Part shown: piece by piece, positions 21,887-31,013 of the stretch
Numbering within the stretch: the stretch's first letter is position 1
Layout: each line of letters starts with the position of its first letter
Source: Actinobacteria bacterium UBA6100
GTDB lineage: Bacteria > Actinomycetota > Coriobacteriia > Anaerosomatales > Anaerosomataceae
Length of the DNA: 64,000 nt
Direction: 5' to 3'
Assembly (NCBI GenBank): GCA_002423585.1
Contig: DIWS01000013.1
Location: 124,001-188,000 of the forward strand
Made by a program: the position numbers and the translations under genes
The notes under the pieces: generated by a model
What the model was told of the DNA's origin: nothing
Database searches by the model: none
Seen by the model: only the letters and a program-made list of their open reading frames with translations

Positions 21887-23950
21887 CTAATGCCCCTCGG
21901 CCTTCTCCTTCTGGAACTCCTCGACGAGCTTCTTCTGGATGTCACCGGGGACCTGCTCGTAGCTGTCGATCGACAGTGTGTAGGAGCCGGTGCCGCTGGT
22001 GATCGACCGCAGGTGCGGTGAGTAGTGGACCACCTCGGCATACGGGGCCTGCGCACGGATGACCTGCATGCCCGCTTCGGGTGCGTCCATGCCGAGGATA
22101 CGACCGCGGATCGAGGAGATGTCGCCCATCACCGCTCCGGCGTGCTCGTCGGGGACCTCGATGGTCAGCGTAGCGATCGGCTCCAGGATGACGGGATCGG
22201 CCTTCTCGGCAGCGGCGCGGAAGCCGATGCGCGCGGCCGTCTTGAACGCCATCTCGTTGCTGTCGACGGCGTGCATCGATCCGTCGTACACGGCGACCTT
22301 CACGTCCTGTACCGGGTATCCGGCGATCGCGCCGGACGACATGGTGTCCTGGACTCCCTTGTCGATCGCCACGATGTAGGGCTTGGAGATCCTGCCGCCG
22401 ACGATCTCGTCGAGGAACTCGTAGCCCGCGCCGGGATTGGGCTCCAGGCGCAGCCAGCAGTCCGCGAACTGGCCCGAACCACCGGTCTGTTTCTTGTGGC
22501 GGCCCTGGGCCTGCGCGGTCGTGCGGATCGTCTCGCGGTACGGGATGCGGATGTCGATGGTCTCCGCCTCGACGTGGAACCGGTCGTGGAGGCGGTTCAG
22601 TAGCACGTCGATCGCGGCATCGCCGTACGAGGTGATGACGGTCTGGTGCGTCTCTTCGTCACGGCGCATCAAGAGCGACGGATCCTCGTCAACGATGCCC
22701 TTGAGCGCGCTGCCGAGCTTGTCCTCGTCGGCCTTGGTCTTGGCCACGATCGCCACAGGATAGAGCGGCTCCGGCAGCGGCAGGGGGGCGAAGGCAAGGT
22801 TGCCTTTGGCGGAGAGCGTGTCATTGGTGAGGGTGTCGGAGAGCTTGGTCAGCACGGCGATATCGCCGGCGACCGCGGCGTCGATGTCGGTGGTCTCCTT
22901 GCCGGTCATCTTGAACAGGTGCGGGATGCGCTCCTTCTTGCCGGTGCGTGAGTTGACGAGCTCCATGCCGGGCTTGAGCGTGCCGGACACGACCTTCACG
23001 AAGTTGATGCGGCCGACATACGGGTCCGAGAGCGTCTTGAAGACGTGGACAGCTACGTCGCCGTCGACCGAGAACGGTACCTCGGTGCCATCGACGGTGG
23101 TGAGCGGGCCGTGGGCGGTGGGCTGCGGGAAGAAGGTGACGATGTCGTCCATCAGGTCCTCGACACCCTGCATCAGAGTCGCCGAGCCGACGAAGACGGG
23201 GATGAACAGTCCCTGCGCGATCGCCTTGTCGAGCAGTATCTCGAGCTCCTCCTGGCTGAGGCGCTCTCCCTCGAGGTACTTCTCCATCAGGTCGTCATCG
23301 GCCTCGGCCACGAGCTCGCAGAGCTTGTCGCGCGCAGCCTCGGCGGCTTCGGTGAGGTCTGCCGGTATCTCGAGGACCTCCTCCTGATCGCCCTCGTGGT
23401 GGTACGCCTTCATGCGGATGATGTCGACGACGCCGCGGAAGTCCTGCTCGGCGCCGAGGGGGATCTGCACAGCGCCGACTCGATGTCCGAACGCGGTCGC
23501 GAGGGCCTTCATGGCCGCGTCGAAGTCCGCGTGCTCCTTGTCCATGCGATTGATGAAGACCGCTTTGGCGATGCCCATCTGGTCGGCGAGCTTCCAGAGC
23601 TTGCGCGTCTGCACCTGGGGACCGGCGACCGCGTCCACCACGAACAGCGCCATCTCTGCGGCCTCCATACCGGCGACCGCATCGCCGATGAAGTCGGCAT
23701 AACCAGGAGTGTCGATCACGTTGATCTTGACGCCGTTGTGCTCGACGGGGGCCATCGCGAGATTGAGCGTGATCTTGCGCTTGATCTCCTCGGCCTCGTA
23801 GTCGAGGTTGGAGTGGCCTTCGGCCACGCTGCCGAGACGCTTGGTCTGTCCGGCCATGAAGAGCATCGCCTCGGCGAGTGATGTCTTGCCCGCATCTCCA
23901 TGGCCGAGAAAGACGACGTTCCGGACGTTCTCCGTGCTCGACGCTCCCAT
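21887..23950 (-). CDS. Elongation factor G-like GTPase (EF-G paralog)
   Basis: 687 residues with the five-domain EF-G layout. GTPase motifs: P-loop GHGDAGKTSL, DTPGYADF and NRMD in place of the standard NKxD. Domain IV includes QTGGSGQFADCW, and domain V includes EVPDEHAGAVMGDISSIRGR. The relaxed NRMD motif and altered domain I place it with EF-G-like paralogs (FusA2/EF-G-2 type), not the main translocase, which normally sits in the rpsL-rpsG-tuf cluster. The start is ATG 23950 with GAGGAGG 8 nt upstream; the frame continues to 24166 without a site. Role may be translation under special conditions; unproven. Confidence 0.86.
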   Translation of the reverse strand: MGASSTENVRNVVFLGHGDAGKTSLAEAMLFMAGQTKRLGSVAEGHSNLDYEAEEIKRKITLNLAMAPVEHNGVKINVIDTPGYADFIGDAVAGMEAAEMALFVVDAVAGPQVQTRKLWKLADQMGIAKAVFINRMDKEHADFDAAMKALATAFGHRVGAVQIPLGAEQDFRGVVDIIRMKAYHHEGDQEEVLEIPADLTEAAEAARDKLCELVAEADDDLMEKYLEGERLSQEELEILLDKAIAQGLFIPVFVGSATLMQGVEDLMDDIVTFFPQPTAHGPLTTVDGTEVPFSVDGDVAVHVFKTLSDPYVGRINFVKVVSGTLKPGMELVNSRTGKKERIPHLFKMTGKETTDIDAAVAGDIAVLTKLSDTLTNDTLSAKGNLAFAPLPLPEPLYPVAIVAKTKADEDKLGSALKGIVDEDPSLLMRRDEETHQTVITSYGDAAIDVLLNRLHDRFHVEAETIDIRIPYRETIRTTAQAQGRHKKQTGGSGQFADCWLRLEPNPGAGYEFLDEIVGGRISKPYIVAIDKGVQDTMSSGAIAGYPVQDVKVAVYDGSMHAVDSNEMAFKTAARIGFRAAAEKADPVILEPIATLTIEVPDEHAGAVMGDISSIRGRILGMDAPEAGMQVIRAQAPYAEVVHYSPHLRSITSGTGSYTLSIDSYEQVPGDIQKKLVEEFQKEKAEGH

Positions 23951-24146
23951 GAGCAACGCCTCCTCGTGCGACACGCGACGGATACCGGACGGGCCGATCT
24001 CAACGGCGCGCGCATGTCGCGTGCGAAGCGCGACGGCTCTCCGACGAGGGGCCCGGTTCACGCGGTGCGTCGACCGTCCGGAGAGGGCGGCGACGTGATG
24101 CTCACGATAACACAAGGACCGCGTTTGACAGGGGGTTCGAGCGGCA

Positions 24147-24175
24147 CTGACGCCAGTCGCGCTCACTGCTAGAAT
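24147..24175 (+). promoter_or_regulatory. Promoter of the cyclophilin-TPR unit
   Basis: CTGACG at 24147-24152 and TAGAAT at 24170-24175 with a 17-bp spacer, about 60 bp before the start codon, in the divergent gap with the EF-G-like gene. Confidence 0.5.
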
Positions 24176-24234
24176 GGGACGGCCGCGGGGAGAGCCGGCG
24201 GCTCAGCGATGTCCCGCGTCTTTGTGGAGGCCGA

Positions 24235-24924
24235 GTGAAGCCCGCACGATCCCATCGCCTTATCGTCCTCGTGCTGTCCGTCATCCTCGCGCTTGCTGGC
24301 GCTACGATGAGCGGATGCGCCACAACGGCCTCCACCGAGGCCGAGTCCGATCAGATGCACGCCAACGCGCCGTTGGACACTTCGGGAGACACCGAAGAGC
24401 CGGCGGCTGTCTTCGAGGAGGAGACCATGCACGTATCGACCGTGAACGTCACCGGCACCGAGACCGCGACCATCCAGACGTCGAAGGGCACGATCAAGCT
24501 CGCGTTCTATCCTGCTGACGCGCCCAACACGGTGGCGAGCTTCATTGAGCTCGCGGACTCGGGATTCTACAACGGCCTGAAGTTCCACCGCGTCGTGCCG
24601 AACTTCGTCGCCCAGGGGGGCGATCCGCTCACCCGTGACCTCACCGTGGAGCAGATCCGTGGGGGTGTCGGCGGCGCCGGCACCGGTGGTCCGGGTTGGA
24701 CGCAGAAGGCCGAGTTCAACAGCCGCAAGCACGAGACCGGCACGCTTGCGATGGCGCGGGCCCAGAATGTGGATTCAGCGGGTTCGCAGTTCTACATCTG
24801 CCTGGCGCCGCAGCCGTCACTCGACGGCCAGTACACGGTCTTCGGCCAGGTGACCGAGGGGATGGACGTGGTCATGGCGATCGAGGTCGGCGATACGATC
24901 GAGTCCATCACCATCGAACGCTAG
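24235..24924 (+). CDS. Lipoprotein cyclophilin-type peptidyl-prolyl isomerase
   Basis: 229 residues. A type II signal peptide ends in the lipobox MSG-C at Cys28, so the protein should be lipid-anchored outside the membrane. An acidic linker follows, then a cyclophilin domain from about residue 75: FHRVVPNFVAQGGDP holds the catalytic Arg and Phe, and SAGSQFYICLAP and YTVFGQVTEGMDVV match the family. It isomerises prolyl bonds in exported proteins. GTG 24235 has GGAGG upstream. The TPR gene follows 14 nt after the stop, suggesting co-expression. Confidence 0.9.
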   Translation: MKPARSHRLIVLVLSVILALAGATMSGCATTASTEAESDQMHANAPLDTSGDTEEPAAVFEEETMHVSTVNVTGTETATIQTSKGTIKLAFYPADAPNTVASFIELADSGFYNGLKFHRVVPNFVAQGGDPLTRDLTVEQIRGGVGGAGTGGPGWTQKAEFNSRKHETGTLAMARAQNVDSAGSQFYICLAPQPSLDGQYTVFGQVTEGMDVVMAIEVGDTIESITIER

Positions 24925-24938
24925 AAGGGGGCACGTCG

Positions 24939-26231
24939 TTGGACCAGACACGCCTAGAGGCAGCCGAGACCGCGTATGCGGCCGGCGATTGGACGACGGC
25001 CGCCCGCGAGTACCTCGGCGCTGCAGCGGGGGAGACCCAGGGAAGCGGCTACGCGTTCCACCGGGCCGGCAACGCCCTGATGAAGCTCAAGCGTCTCGAC
25101 GACGCGTGCGCCGTCTACGATCGGGCGCTGCTCGACGAGGACTATCCCGACAAGGCCACCGTGTCGTGCAATACGGGCACGGCGAAGGCGGCGTTGGGCA
25201 CCTATGACGACGCCGCGCGCGCGTTCCGGCGCGCTCTCGATGACGCCTCGTACGGTGCCCGCTACAAGGCGCTGCTGGGCCTCGGCGGCGCCTACTATCA
25301 GATGGGGAGGATCGAAGACTCGGCCGAAGCGTACCGGCAGGCGGCTCTCGATGGTGGGAATCCCGACCCAGGTAAGGCGCTCAACAACCTCGGTCTGTGC
25401 TTCGTGGCGCTCGATCGGTCTGAAGATGCCGTGGAGGCGTACAGGGCGGCGGTCGAGCTCCCGGGCTACAAGGGGCGTGGTCGCGCCGCGGCCAACCTCG
25501 GCATGGCGTATGCGTCCCTCGGCATGCACGACCGTGCTGTCGCATCCTTCGAGCGGGCCCGGGACGAGTTCGGACATACGTTCTCACCGTCGCTCGATGC
25601 CGCGTACCGCGCGAGCCTGGCGGCGCGGGGAACGTCCGCAGCGGGGCCGGGTCCCGATCGCGTGGAGGGGTGGACCACAGGCGAGATGCCACCGGTGCCG
25701 GCCGCCAAACCATACGACTTCGGTGACGAAGCCGACGACGAGGTCGAGCGGTTCTTCACCAGGACCGACACCGAGATGAAAGTGGCCGATCGCGATGCGC
25801 GGCGCCGCGAGCGCCACGAGCGCCCGCCGAGGCGGTCAGGCTGGGTGACGGTACTCATGTGGGCGGCGCTCGTCGTGGTGGTGGCCGGAGGGCTCATCGG
25901 CGCGTATCTGTACGGGCTGGGATACCCGACCCAGCAGATGACCGTGAACGGCGTGCTCGAGGCCCATGCTGATGGAGATGACGTCTCCACGTACTGGGTC
26001 GCGGTGCCCGCCGCCGACGTCAACAAGGCGATGTCGAGTCTCCCCACCGATTGGACCTCCTACGAGATCGGCGGCGTCGTGCGCTCAGCGCGGACGTCGA
26101 AGGTCGACGTCACGGTCACCCTCGAGCGTGGTGGGGTCGTCACCTATCAGGTGTCGCTCGCGCGCGAAGGCGTCGGGTGGAAGGTCAACGGGGTATCGAC
26201 GTCGTTCAACTCCATGGACGGCGGTGTCTAG
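24939..26231 (+). CDS. TPR-repeat membrane protein
   Basis: 430 residues, start TTG 24939 with GAAGGGGG 8 nt upstream. Residues 1-225 are tetratricopeptide repeats, about six units (for example GYAFHRAGNALMKLKRLDDA and GKALNNLGLCFVALDRSEDA). A charged linker leads to one membrane helix near 303-325 (WVTVLMWAALVVVVAGG), and the C-terminal 105 residues form an outside domain of unknown type. TPRs therefore face the cytoplasm and act as a protein-binding scaffold. The partner is unknown. Possibly transcribed with the upstream cyclophilin. It is not recognised beyond its TPR class. Confidence 0.78.
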   Translation: MDQTRLEAAETAYAAGDWTTAAREYLGAAAGETQGSGYAFHRAGNALMKLKRLDDACAVYDRALLDEDYPDKATVSCNTGTAKAALGTYDDAARAFRRALDDASYGARYKALLGLGGAYYQMGRIEDSAEAYRQAALDGGNPDPGKALNNLGLCFVALDRSEDAVEAYRAAVELPGYKGRGRAAANLGMAYASLGMHDRAVASFERARDEFGHTFSPSLDAAYRASLAARGTSAAGPGPDRVEGWTTGEMPPVPAAKPYDFGDEADDEVERFFTRTDTEMKVADRDARRRERHERPPRRSGWVTVLMWAALVVVVAGGLIGAYLYGLGYPTQQMTVNGVLEAHADGDDVSTYWVAVPAADVNKAMSSLPTDWTSYEIGGVVRSARTSKVDVTVTLERGGVVTYQVSLAREGVGWKVNGVSTSFNSMDGGV

Positions 26232-26324
26232 CGTTCGAGACCGGGGCGTCTTTGTACGTTGCGCGCAGGCCTCGATTGATGCACAGTGTCCGAACCGAAT
26301 GTCGTCAGCACCTAAGGAGCACGC

Positions 26325-26726
26325 GTGAGCCAGAAGACCTACTGCATGATCAAACCGGACGCCGTCGCCCGCGGGCTCGTCGGACGGATCGTCGACCGCT
26401 TCGAGGCCGTCGGCCTCACGATCGAGCGTCTTGAGCTTGGCATGGTCACCGCCGAGCAGGCTGCGGCCAACTATGCCGAGCACCAGGGCAAGCCGTTCTA
26501 CGATGGTCTTGTCGAGTACATCACCTCGGGCCCTGTCGTGAAGATGGTGTTGAGTGGCCCGGAAGCCGTCTCCGTGGTCCGGAAGCTCATGGGTGTGACC
26601 AACCCGAAGGACGCTGCCCCCGGAACGATCCGCGGCGACTTCGGCCTCACCCTCGACGCGAACGTGGTGCACGGCTCGGACTCGCCGGAGAGTGCCGAGC
26701 GCGAGATCTCGATCTTCTTCGGCTAG
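26325..26726 (+). CDS. ndk: Nucleoside diphosphate kinase
   Basis: 133 residues, the typical short bacterial form. KTYCMIKPDAVARGLVG at the N-terminus binds the nucleotide, and NVVHGSDSPESAEREI has the phosphohistidine that carries the phosphate. It equalises NTP pools by moving the gamma-phosphate from ATP to NDPs. GTG 26325 has AAGGAG upstream. It stands alone, with a strong hairpin 32 bp after the stop. Confidence 0.97.
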   Translation: MSQKTYCMIKPDAVARGLVGRIVDRFEAVGLTIERLELGMVTAEQAAANYAEHQGKPFYDGLVEYITSGPVVKMVLSGPEAVSVVRKLMGVTNPKDAAPGTIRGDFGLTLDANVVHGSDSPESAEREISIFFG

Positions 26727-26757
26727 AGTCGAGAGAGGGCTTTCACGGGGTCCGCGT

Positions 26758-26787
26758 ACACGCCGGTCGCCAGTGCGGCCGGTGTGT
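26758..26787 (+). terminator. Long hairpin after ndk
   Basis: 13-pair stem with two G-T wobbles (26758-26770 with 26775-26787), CAGT tetraloop, followed by GTTTGG. It is a likely ndk terminator, or the first arm of a structured rnf leader. Confidence 0.6.
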
Positions 26788-26804
26788 GTTTGGAGGGAAG
26801 GGCC

Positions 26805-26834
26805 GTATAGCCGCCGGATCCTGGCGGCTTATAC
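26805..26834 (+). promoter_or_regulatory. Second hairpin in the rnf leader
   Basis: GTATAGCCGCC (26805-26815) pairs with GGCGGC-T-TATAC (26823-26834): 11 pairs, one bulged T, loop GGATCCT. It ends 45 bp before rnfC. With the preceding hairpin it could be an attenuator or leader structure. I did not find the conserved core of FMN, cobalamin or c-di-GMP riboswitches. Confidence 0.45.
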
Positions 26835-26878
26835 ACGGGTCTCGCGGTGACACGAGGCACGAACAGGGAGGGATACAC

Positions 26879-28180
26879 GTGGGAAGAGCCGTGTTCAGGG
26901 GTGGGGTGCACCCGCCTGAGCACAAGGACGCGACCGCCGGCTTGCCGGTGGAGTGGGCCCCCTTGCCCGAGCGCCTCGTGGTGCCGCTCAGTCAGCATCT
27001 GGGGGCGCCGTGCAAGGCGACCGTTGCCGCCGGTGATCGCGTCGAGCGGGGACAGGTCGTGGGCGACATAGAGGCGATGGTCTCGTCGCCCGTCCACAGT
27101 CCTGTGAGCGGCACGGTCGCAGAGATCGGGACAACGCTCACCGCGGCGGGTTCCGTCGTGGGCTGTGTGGTGATCGATCGCGACGAGGAGCAGGATCTCG
27201 ACTCGTACGTCGCGGTCCCCGATGGCGACGATCGGCGTGCGCGCGTCCGCGCCGCAGGCATCGTCGGCATGGGTGGGGCGACCTTCCCGAGCGTCGTCAA
27301 GCTGACGCCGCCCAAAGGCATGGAGATCACCACGGTGATCCTGAACGGATGCGAGTGTGAGCCGTTCCTCACCTGCGACCACAGGCTCATGCTCGAGCAG
27401 CCGGAACGCGTGGTGGCGGGGGCGGGCTACATCCGCGATATGGTCGGCGCCAAGCGCGTGGTCATCGCGGTCGAGTCGAACAAGCCCGATGCTGCCGCGG
27501 CTCTCAAAGCGGTCGCCACCGAAGGCATCGAGGTCACCGTACTTCCCACCCGCTATCCGCAGGGTGCCGAGAAGCAGTTGATCTACGCGCTCGTGAAGAA
27601 GGAGGTCCCCCACGGCAAACTGCCTGCCGCAGTGGGCGTGATCGTCCACAACGTCGCGACGGCGGCGGCGATCGCCGACGCGCTCGAGCTAGGGAAACCA
27701 CTCACGGAGCGCGTCGTCACCGTGACCGGTTCGGTCGCGCGCCCCGGCAACTATCGCGTACTGCTCGGCACCCTCGTGAGCGAGCTCATCGAGGCCGCCG
27801 GCGGGCTCACGGGGGACGTCGAACGCGTGATCTCCGGGGGACCGATGACCGGAATGGCGCTCGGCTCACTCGACGTCCCGGTCACGAAGGGCATGTCCGG
27901 GATCGTCGCGCTGCCGAAGGGCATGGCCGCCGCCGCGGTCTCAGATGACCAACCGTGCATGCGCTGCGGACGTTGTCCGGAGAGCTGCCCCATGGGCCTC
28001 GAGCCCTATGCGATCGCCAACTACGCACACCGTGCCATGTGGGATGCAGCGGCCAAGCGAGACGCGCTCGACTGCATCGAGTGCGGCATCTGCTCGTACG
28101 TCTGCCCCACGAACCGCCCTCTCGCACAGCTCATCAAGGTGGCCAAAGCTGCGGCGATGGCGAAAGGGGTGAAGGCATGA
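26879..28180 (+). CDS. rnfC: Rnf complex subunit C
   Basis: 433-residue peripheral subunit of the ferredoxin:NAD+ oxidoreductase, where NADH and FMN bind. FRGGVHPPEHK at the N-terminus and the glycine-rich AAGIVGMGGATFPS are family hallmarks. Two [4Fe-4S] motifs lie near the C-terminus: CMRCGRCPESCP (about residue 360) and CIECGICSYVCP (about 400). Start GTG 26879 with GGGAGGG 7 nt upstream. First gene of rnfCDGEAB, overlapping rnfD by 4 nt. The complex couples reduced ferredoxin to NAD+ and pumps H+ or Na+. Confidence 0.95.
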   Translation: MGRAVFRGGVHPPEHKDATAGLPVEWAPLPERLVVPLSQHLGAPCKATVAAGDRVERGQVVGDIEAMVSSPVHSPVSGTVAEIGTTLTAAGSVVGCVVIDRDEEQDLDSYVAVPDGDDRRARVRAAGIVGMGGATFPSVVKLTPPKGMEITTVILNGCECEPFLTCDHRLMLEQPERVVAGAGYIRDMVGAKRVVIAVESNKPDAAAALKAVATEGIEVTVLPTRYPQGAEKQLIYALVKKEVPHGKLPAAVGVIVHNVATAAAIADALELGKPLTERVVTVTGSVARPGNYRVLLGTLVSELIEAAGGLTGDVERVISGGPMTGMALGSLDVPVTKGMSGIVALPKGMAAAAVSDDQPCMRCGRCPESCPMGLEPYAIANYAHRAMWDAAAKRDALDCIECGICSYVCPTNRPLAQLIKVAKAAAMAKGVKA

Positions 28181-29175
28181 GCGAACCCCTGACCGCGCGC
28201 GTCGTCGGGCCGGCACCACACATCACCTCGAAGGAGTCGTGTGGCGGCATCATGCTATGGGTCGTGGGCGCACTCGCACCCGCGGCTATCTGGGCAGCCA
28301 TCTCGATGGGCGCTCCGGCTGTCCTCACCCTTGCCGTGTGTATCGGCGCCACGTTGGGCACCGAGGCCGCATGGAACGCGATCGCCCGTCGGTCGCAGAC
28401 GATCTTCGACGGTAGTGCGCTCGTGACGGGCTTGCTGTTGGCGATGAGCATGCCACCGCGGACCCCGTGGTGGATCAGCCTGGTCGCCGGCTTCATCGCC
28501 ATCGCGCTCGGGAAGATGATCTTCGGCGGACTCGGATGGAACATATTCAACCCCGCGCTCGTCGGGCGCGCGTTCGTGTCGCTGTCCTGGGCCGGCGTGA
28601 TCGCGGCAGCCGAGAACTACGGCTGGTTCCGCGTCCTGTCGCTGCCGGCGGTAGGGGAGTACGACGCGATCTCCGGTGCCACACGATTGGCACTCGCCGC
28701 GGCGGACCGCGCCGCGTCCGGCGCGTACGGTTTCGACCTGGCGGCGCAGTACCAACCGCTGCTCTTCCACAACCTGGAGGGCTCACTCGGCGAGGTGTCT
28801 GCGGGGCTGCTCATCCTCGGTGGCCTCGTCCTCATCGTGCGCGGCATCATCGACTGGCGTATCCCGGTCGGGTACATCGGCACCATGGGGCTCTTGAGCT
28901 GGGCGTTCGGCTCGGACCCGATCTTCAACGTACTTGCCGGCGGCGTGATGCTCGGCGCGTTCTTCATGGCCACCGACTATGTCACCTCGCCGATGAGCAG
29001 GAACGGGCGTCTGGTGTTCGGCATCGGGTGCGGCCTGTTCAACGCGGTCGGTCGATTCTTCGGCCCCATGCCCGAATCGACGACGTTCGCGATCCTGTTC
29101 ATGAACGGCCTGGCGCCGCTCCTCGACCGCTTCACGCGGCCGCGTACGTTCGGGTGGGTGAAGTCCGATGAATAG
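28177..29175 (+). CDS. rnfD: Rnf complex subunit D
   Basis: 332-residue integral membrane subunit with about nine hydrophobic helices. It has the covalent-flavin motif SGAT in YDAISGATRLAL; Thr169 should carry FMN through a phosphoester bond, added by an ApbE-type transferase. WNIFNPALVGRAF and FFMATDYVTSPM are conserved in RnfD/NqrB. It starts at ATG 28177, overlapping the rnfC stop, and overlaps rnfG by 8 nt. It is part of the ion-translocating core. Confidence 0.95.
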   Translation: MSEPLTARVVGPAPHITSKESCGGIMLWVVGALAPAAIWAAISMGAPAVLTLAVCIGATLGTEAAWNAIARRSQTIFDGSALVTGLLLAMSMPPRTPWWISLVAGFIAIALGKMIFGGLGWNIFNPALVGRAFVSLSWAGVIAAAENYGWFRVLSLPAVGEYDAISGATRLALAAADRAASGAYGFDLAAQYQPLLFHNLEGSLGEVSAGLLILGGLVLIVRGIIDWRIPVGYIGTMGLLSWAFGSDPIFNVLAGGVMLGAFFMATDYVTSPMSRNGRLVFGIGCGLFNAVGRFFGPMPESTTFAILFMNGLAPLLDRFTRPRTFGWVKSDE

Positions 29176-29755
29176 TGCCATGAAGCTGATCGTGCCGGTG
29201 CTGGTGACCTGTGTCGTGGCAGCGACAGGTCTGTCGTTGACCTACTCGCTCACGGCGCCGAAGATCGCCGAGCAGGACCGACTCGCGGAAGAGCGCTCGC
29301 TCAAGGCGGTGCTGCCAGAGGCGGATGCGTTCGGCTGCATCGAGGACACGGCTGTGATCGAACAGGCGCAGGCGGTCGCGGATCCGGTGCAGATCATCGA
29401 TATGTTCCAGGCCACCGAAGGCGGCAAGCCTATCGGCTGGGCGGTCAAGGTATCGTCCCGCGGATACGGTGGACCGATGATCGTGGTTGTAGGACTGGAT
29501 ACATCCGGTTCAACTACAGGTGTCAGTATCCTCAGCATGAACGAGACGCCGGGGCTTGGAACGAAGGTCCAGACGGAGCCGTGGTTCCTCGAGCAGTTCA
29601 TCGGGCTGCCGGGGGGCTATACGGACGGTGACGTCCGCGCGCTGGATGCCATCAGCGGGTCGACCCGCTCGTCGAACGGTATCCGCAACGCCGTTGCAGC
29701 GGCGGGTCGCGTATACGCCGAGATCCTGTTCGAGATGGAGGGGGTGTCCGAATGA
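29168..29755 (+). CDS. rnfG: Rnf complex subunit G
   Basis: 195 residues: one N-terminal membrane helix (LIVPVLVTCVVAATGLSL) and an extracytoplasmic FMN-binding domain. The flavinylation motif is DAISGSTRSS, with Thr166 as acceptor (SGST variant of SGAT). NETPGLGTK matches the family's conserved turn. It relays electrons across the membrane within Rnf. It overlaps rnfD by 8 nt and rnfE by 4 nt, consistent with a tightly translated operon. Confidence 0.94.
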   Translation: MNSAMKLIVPVLVTCVVAATGLSLTYSLTAPKIAEQDRLAEERSLKAVLPEADAFGCIEDTAVIEQAQAVADPVQIIDMFQATEGGKPIGWAVKVSSRGYGGPMIVVVGLDTSGSTTGVSILSMNETPGLGTKVQTEPWFLEQFIGLPGGYTDGDVRALDAISGSTRSSNGIRNAVAAAGRVYAEILFEMEGVSE

Positions 29756-30381
29756 GCGAATGGATGCGGGTGTTCCGCCAGGGTCTCAGTGTGGAGAACC
29801 CCCTCACGGTCCTCATGATCGGCTTGTGCGCGACGCTCGCCGTCTCGACGCAGTTCCAGAACGCGCTGTTCATGGGCCTCGCCGTGATCTTCGTGCTCAC
29901 GATGAGCAACGTGCTCGTGTCGCTGTTCCGCCGTGTCATTCCCGATCAGGTCAGGATCCCGATCTTCATCGTGGTCATCGCGTCGTTCGTGACCATCGTC
30001 GACCTGGTCATGAAGGCGTACGTCCCCAGCGTCTATCAGGTGCTCGGCATCTGGATACCACTGATCGTGGTCAACTGCATCATCCTCGGTCGGGCCGAGG
30101 CGTTCGCGTACAGAAATGGCGTGGGCCTGTCGATCGCGGACGGCCTGGGCATGGGCACGGGCTACTGGATCGTCATCGCGCTTCTCGCCGTGATCCGGGA
30201 GTTGTTCGGCACCGGCAAGATCGTCTGGTTCGAGTCGACGCTCATCAGTCTCCCCGCGGGCTACGCCCCTCCGAGTCTGCTGCTGTTGTTCCCCGGAGCG
30301 TTCTTCGTCTTCGCCTTCATGATCGCGGGAGCGCGGCTGATCAACGAACGCTTCGAGGCCCGGAAGGAGGGGGCGGCATGA
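29752..30381 (+). CDS. rnfE: Rnf complex subunit E
   Basis: 209-residue membrane subunit of the RnfE/NqrD family with about six helices. NPLTVLMIGLCATLAVS, IWIPLIVVNCIILGRAEAFA and IADGLGMGTGYWI are conserved. Cys residues in LMIGLCAT and VVNCIILG correspond to the membrane-embedded iron site shared with RnfA. ATG 29752 overlaps rnfG, and the stop overlaps the rnfA start. Confidence 0.95.
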   Translation: MSEWMRVFRQGLSVENPLTVLMIGLCATLAVSTQFQNALFMGLAVIFVLTMSNVLVSLFRRVIPDQVRIPIFIVVIASFVTIVDLVMKAYVPSVYQVLGIWIPLIVVNCIILGRAEAFAYRNGVGLSIADGLGMGTGYWIVIALLAVIRELFGTGKIVWFESTLISLPAGYAPPSLLLLFPGAFFVFAFMIAGARLINERFEARKEGAA

Positions 30382-31004
30382 GTACGGTCAGCCAGCTGGC
30401 GCTGTTGTTCATCGGAGCAGCGCTCGTCAACAACATCCTTCTCACCCGGTTCATCGGTCTGTGCCCGTTCTTCGGTGTATCCGGCAACATGGAGACCTCC
30501 GTCGGCATGAGCCTCGCGGTGGTGTTCGTCATGATGATGGCCTCGAGTGCGACCTGGGCCGTCTGGGAGTACGTGCTCGCACCTCTGGGAGTGGGCGAGT
30601 TCCTCTACATCCCCGCGTTCATCCTGATCATCGCGTCGCTGGTCCAGTTCGTGGAGATGTACCTCAGGAAGGCGAGTCCGATCCTGTATCGCGCGATGGG
30701 GATCTATCTGCCGCTGATCACCACGAACTGTGCGGTGCTCGCCACCGCGACCGAGGCCGCAAAGCCCGGGTTCTTCAAGATGAACATCGCCCTCGGGGCG
30801 TCGCTGAGCCTGGGCGAAGCGCTCATCTACACGCTCGGCGTCTCGGTCGGATTCGGATTCGCGCTCGTCACCTTCGCGGCACTGCGCGAGCGCCTCGATC
30901 TTGCGCCTGTGTCGCGGTTGTTCAAGGGAAGCCCCATCGCATTCATCACCGCGGGACTGCTCTCCCTGGCGTACGTTGGCATGTCCGGCTGGTTCGGTCT
31001 GTGA
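30378..31004 (+). CDS. rnfA: Rnf complex subunit A
   Basis: 208-residue membrane subunit homologous to NqrE. NNILLTRFIGLCPFFGVS and PLITTNCAVLATA hold the paired Cys that bind the membrane iron centre with RnfE. About six helices are present. ATG 30378 overlaps the rnfE stop by 4 nt and has GGAGGG upstream; the long open frame running from 29556 is only an out-of-frame extension over rnfG/rnfE. Confidence 0.95.
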   Translation: MSTVSQLALLFIGAALVNNILLTRFIGLCPFFGVSGNMETSVGMSLAVVFVMMMASSATWAVWEYVLAPLGVGEFLYIPAFILIIASLVQFVEMYLRKASPILYRAMGIYLPLITTNCAVLATATEAAKPGFFKMNIALGASLSLGEALIYTLGVSVGFGFALVTFAALRERLDLAPVSRLFKGSPIAFITAGLLSLAYVGMSGWFGL

Positions 31005-31013
31005 GGTAGCAAC

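Noticed and set aside
26727..26878. FMN or c-di-GMP riboswitch before rnfC
   Set aside because: Two good hairpins, but none of the conserved core bases of known riboswitches.
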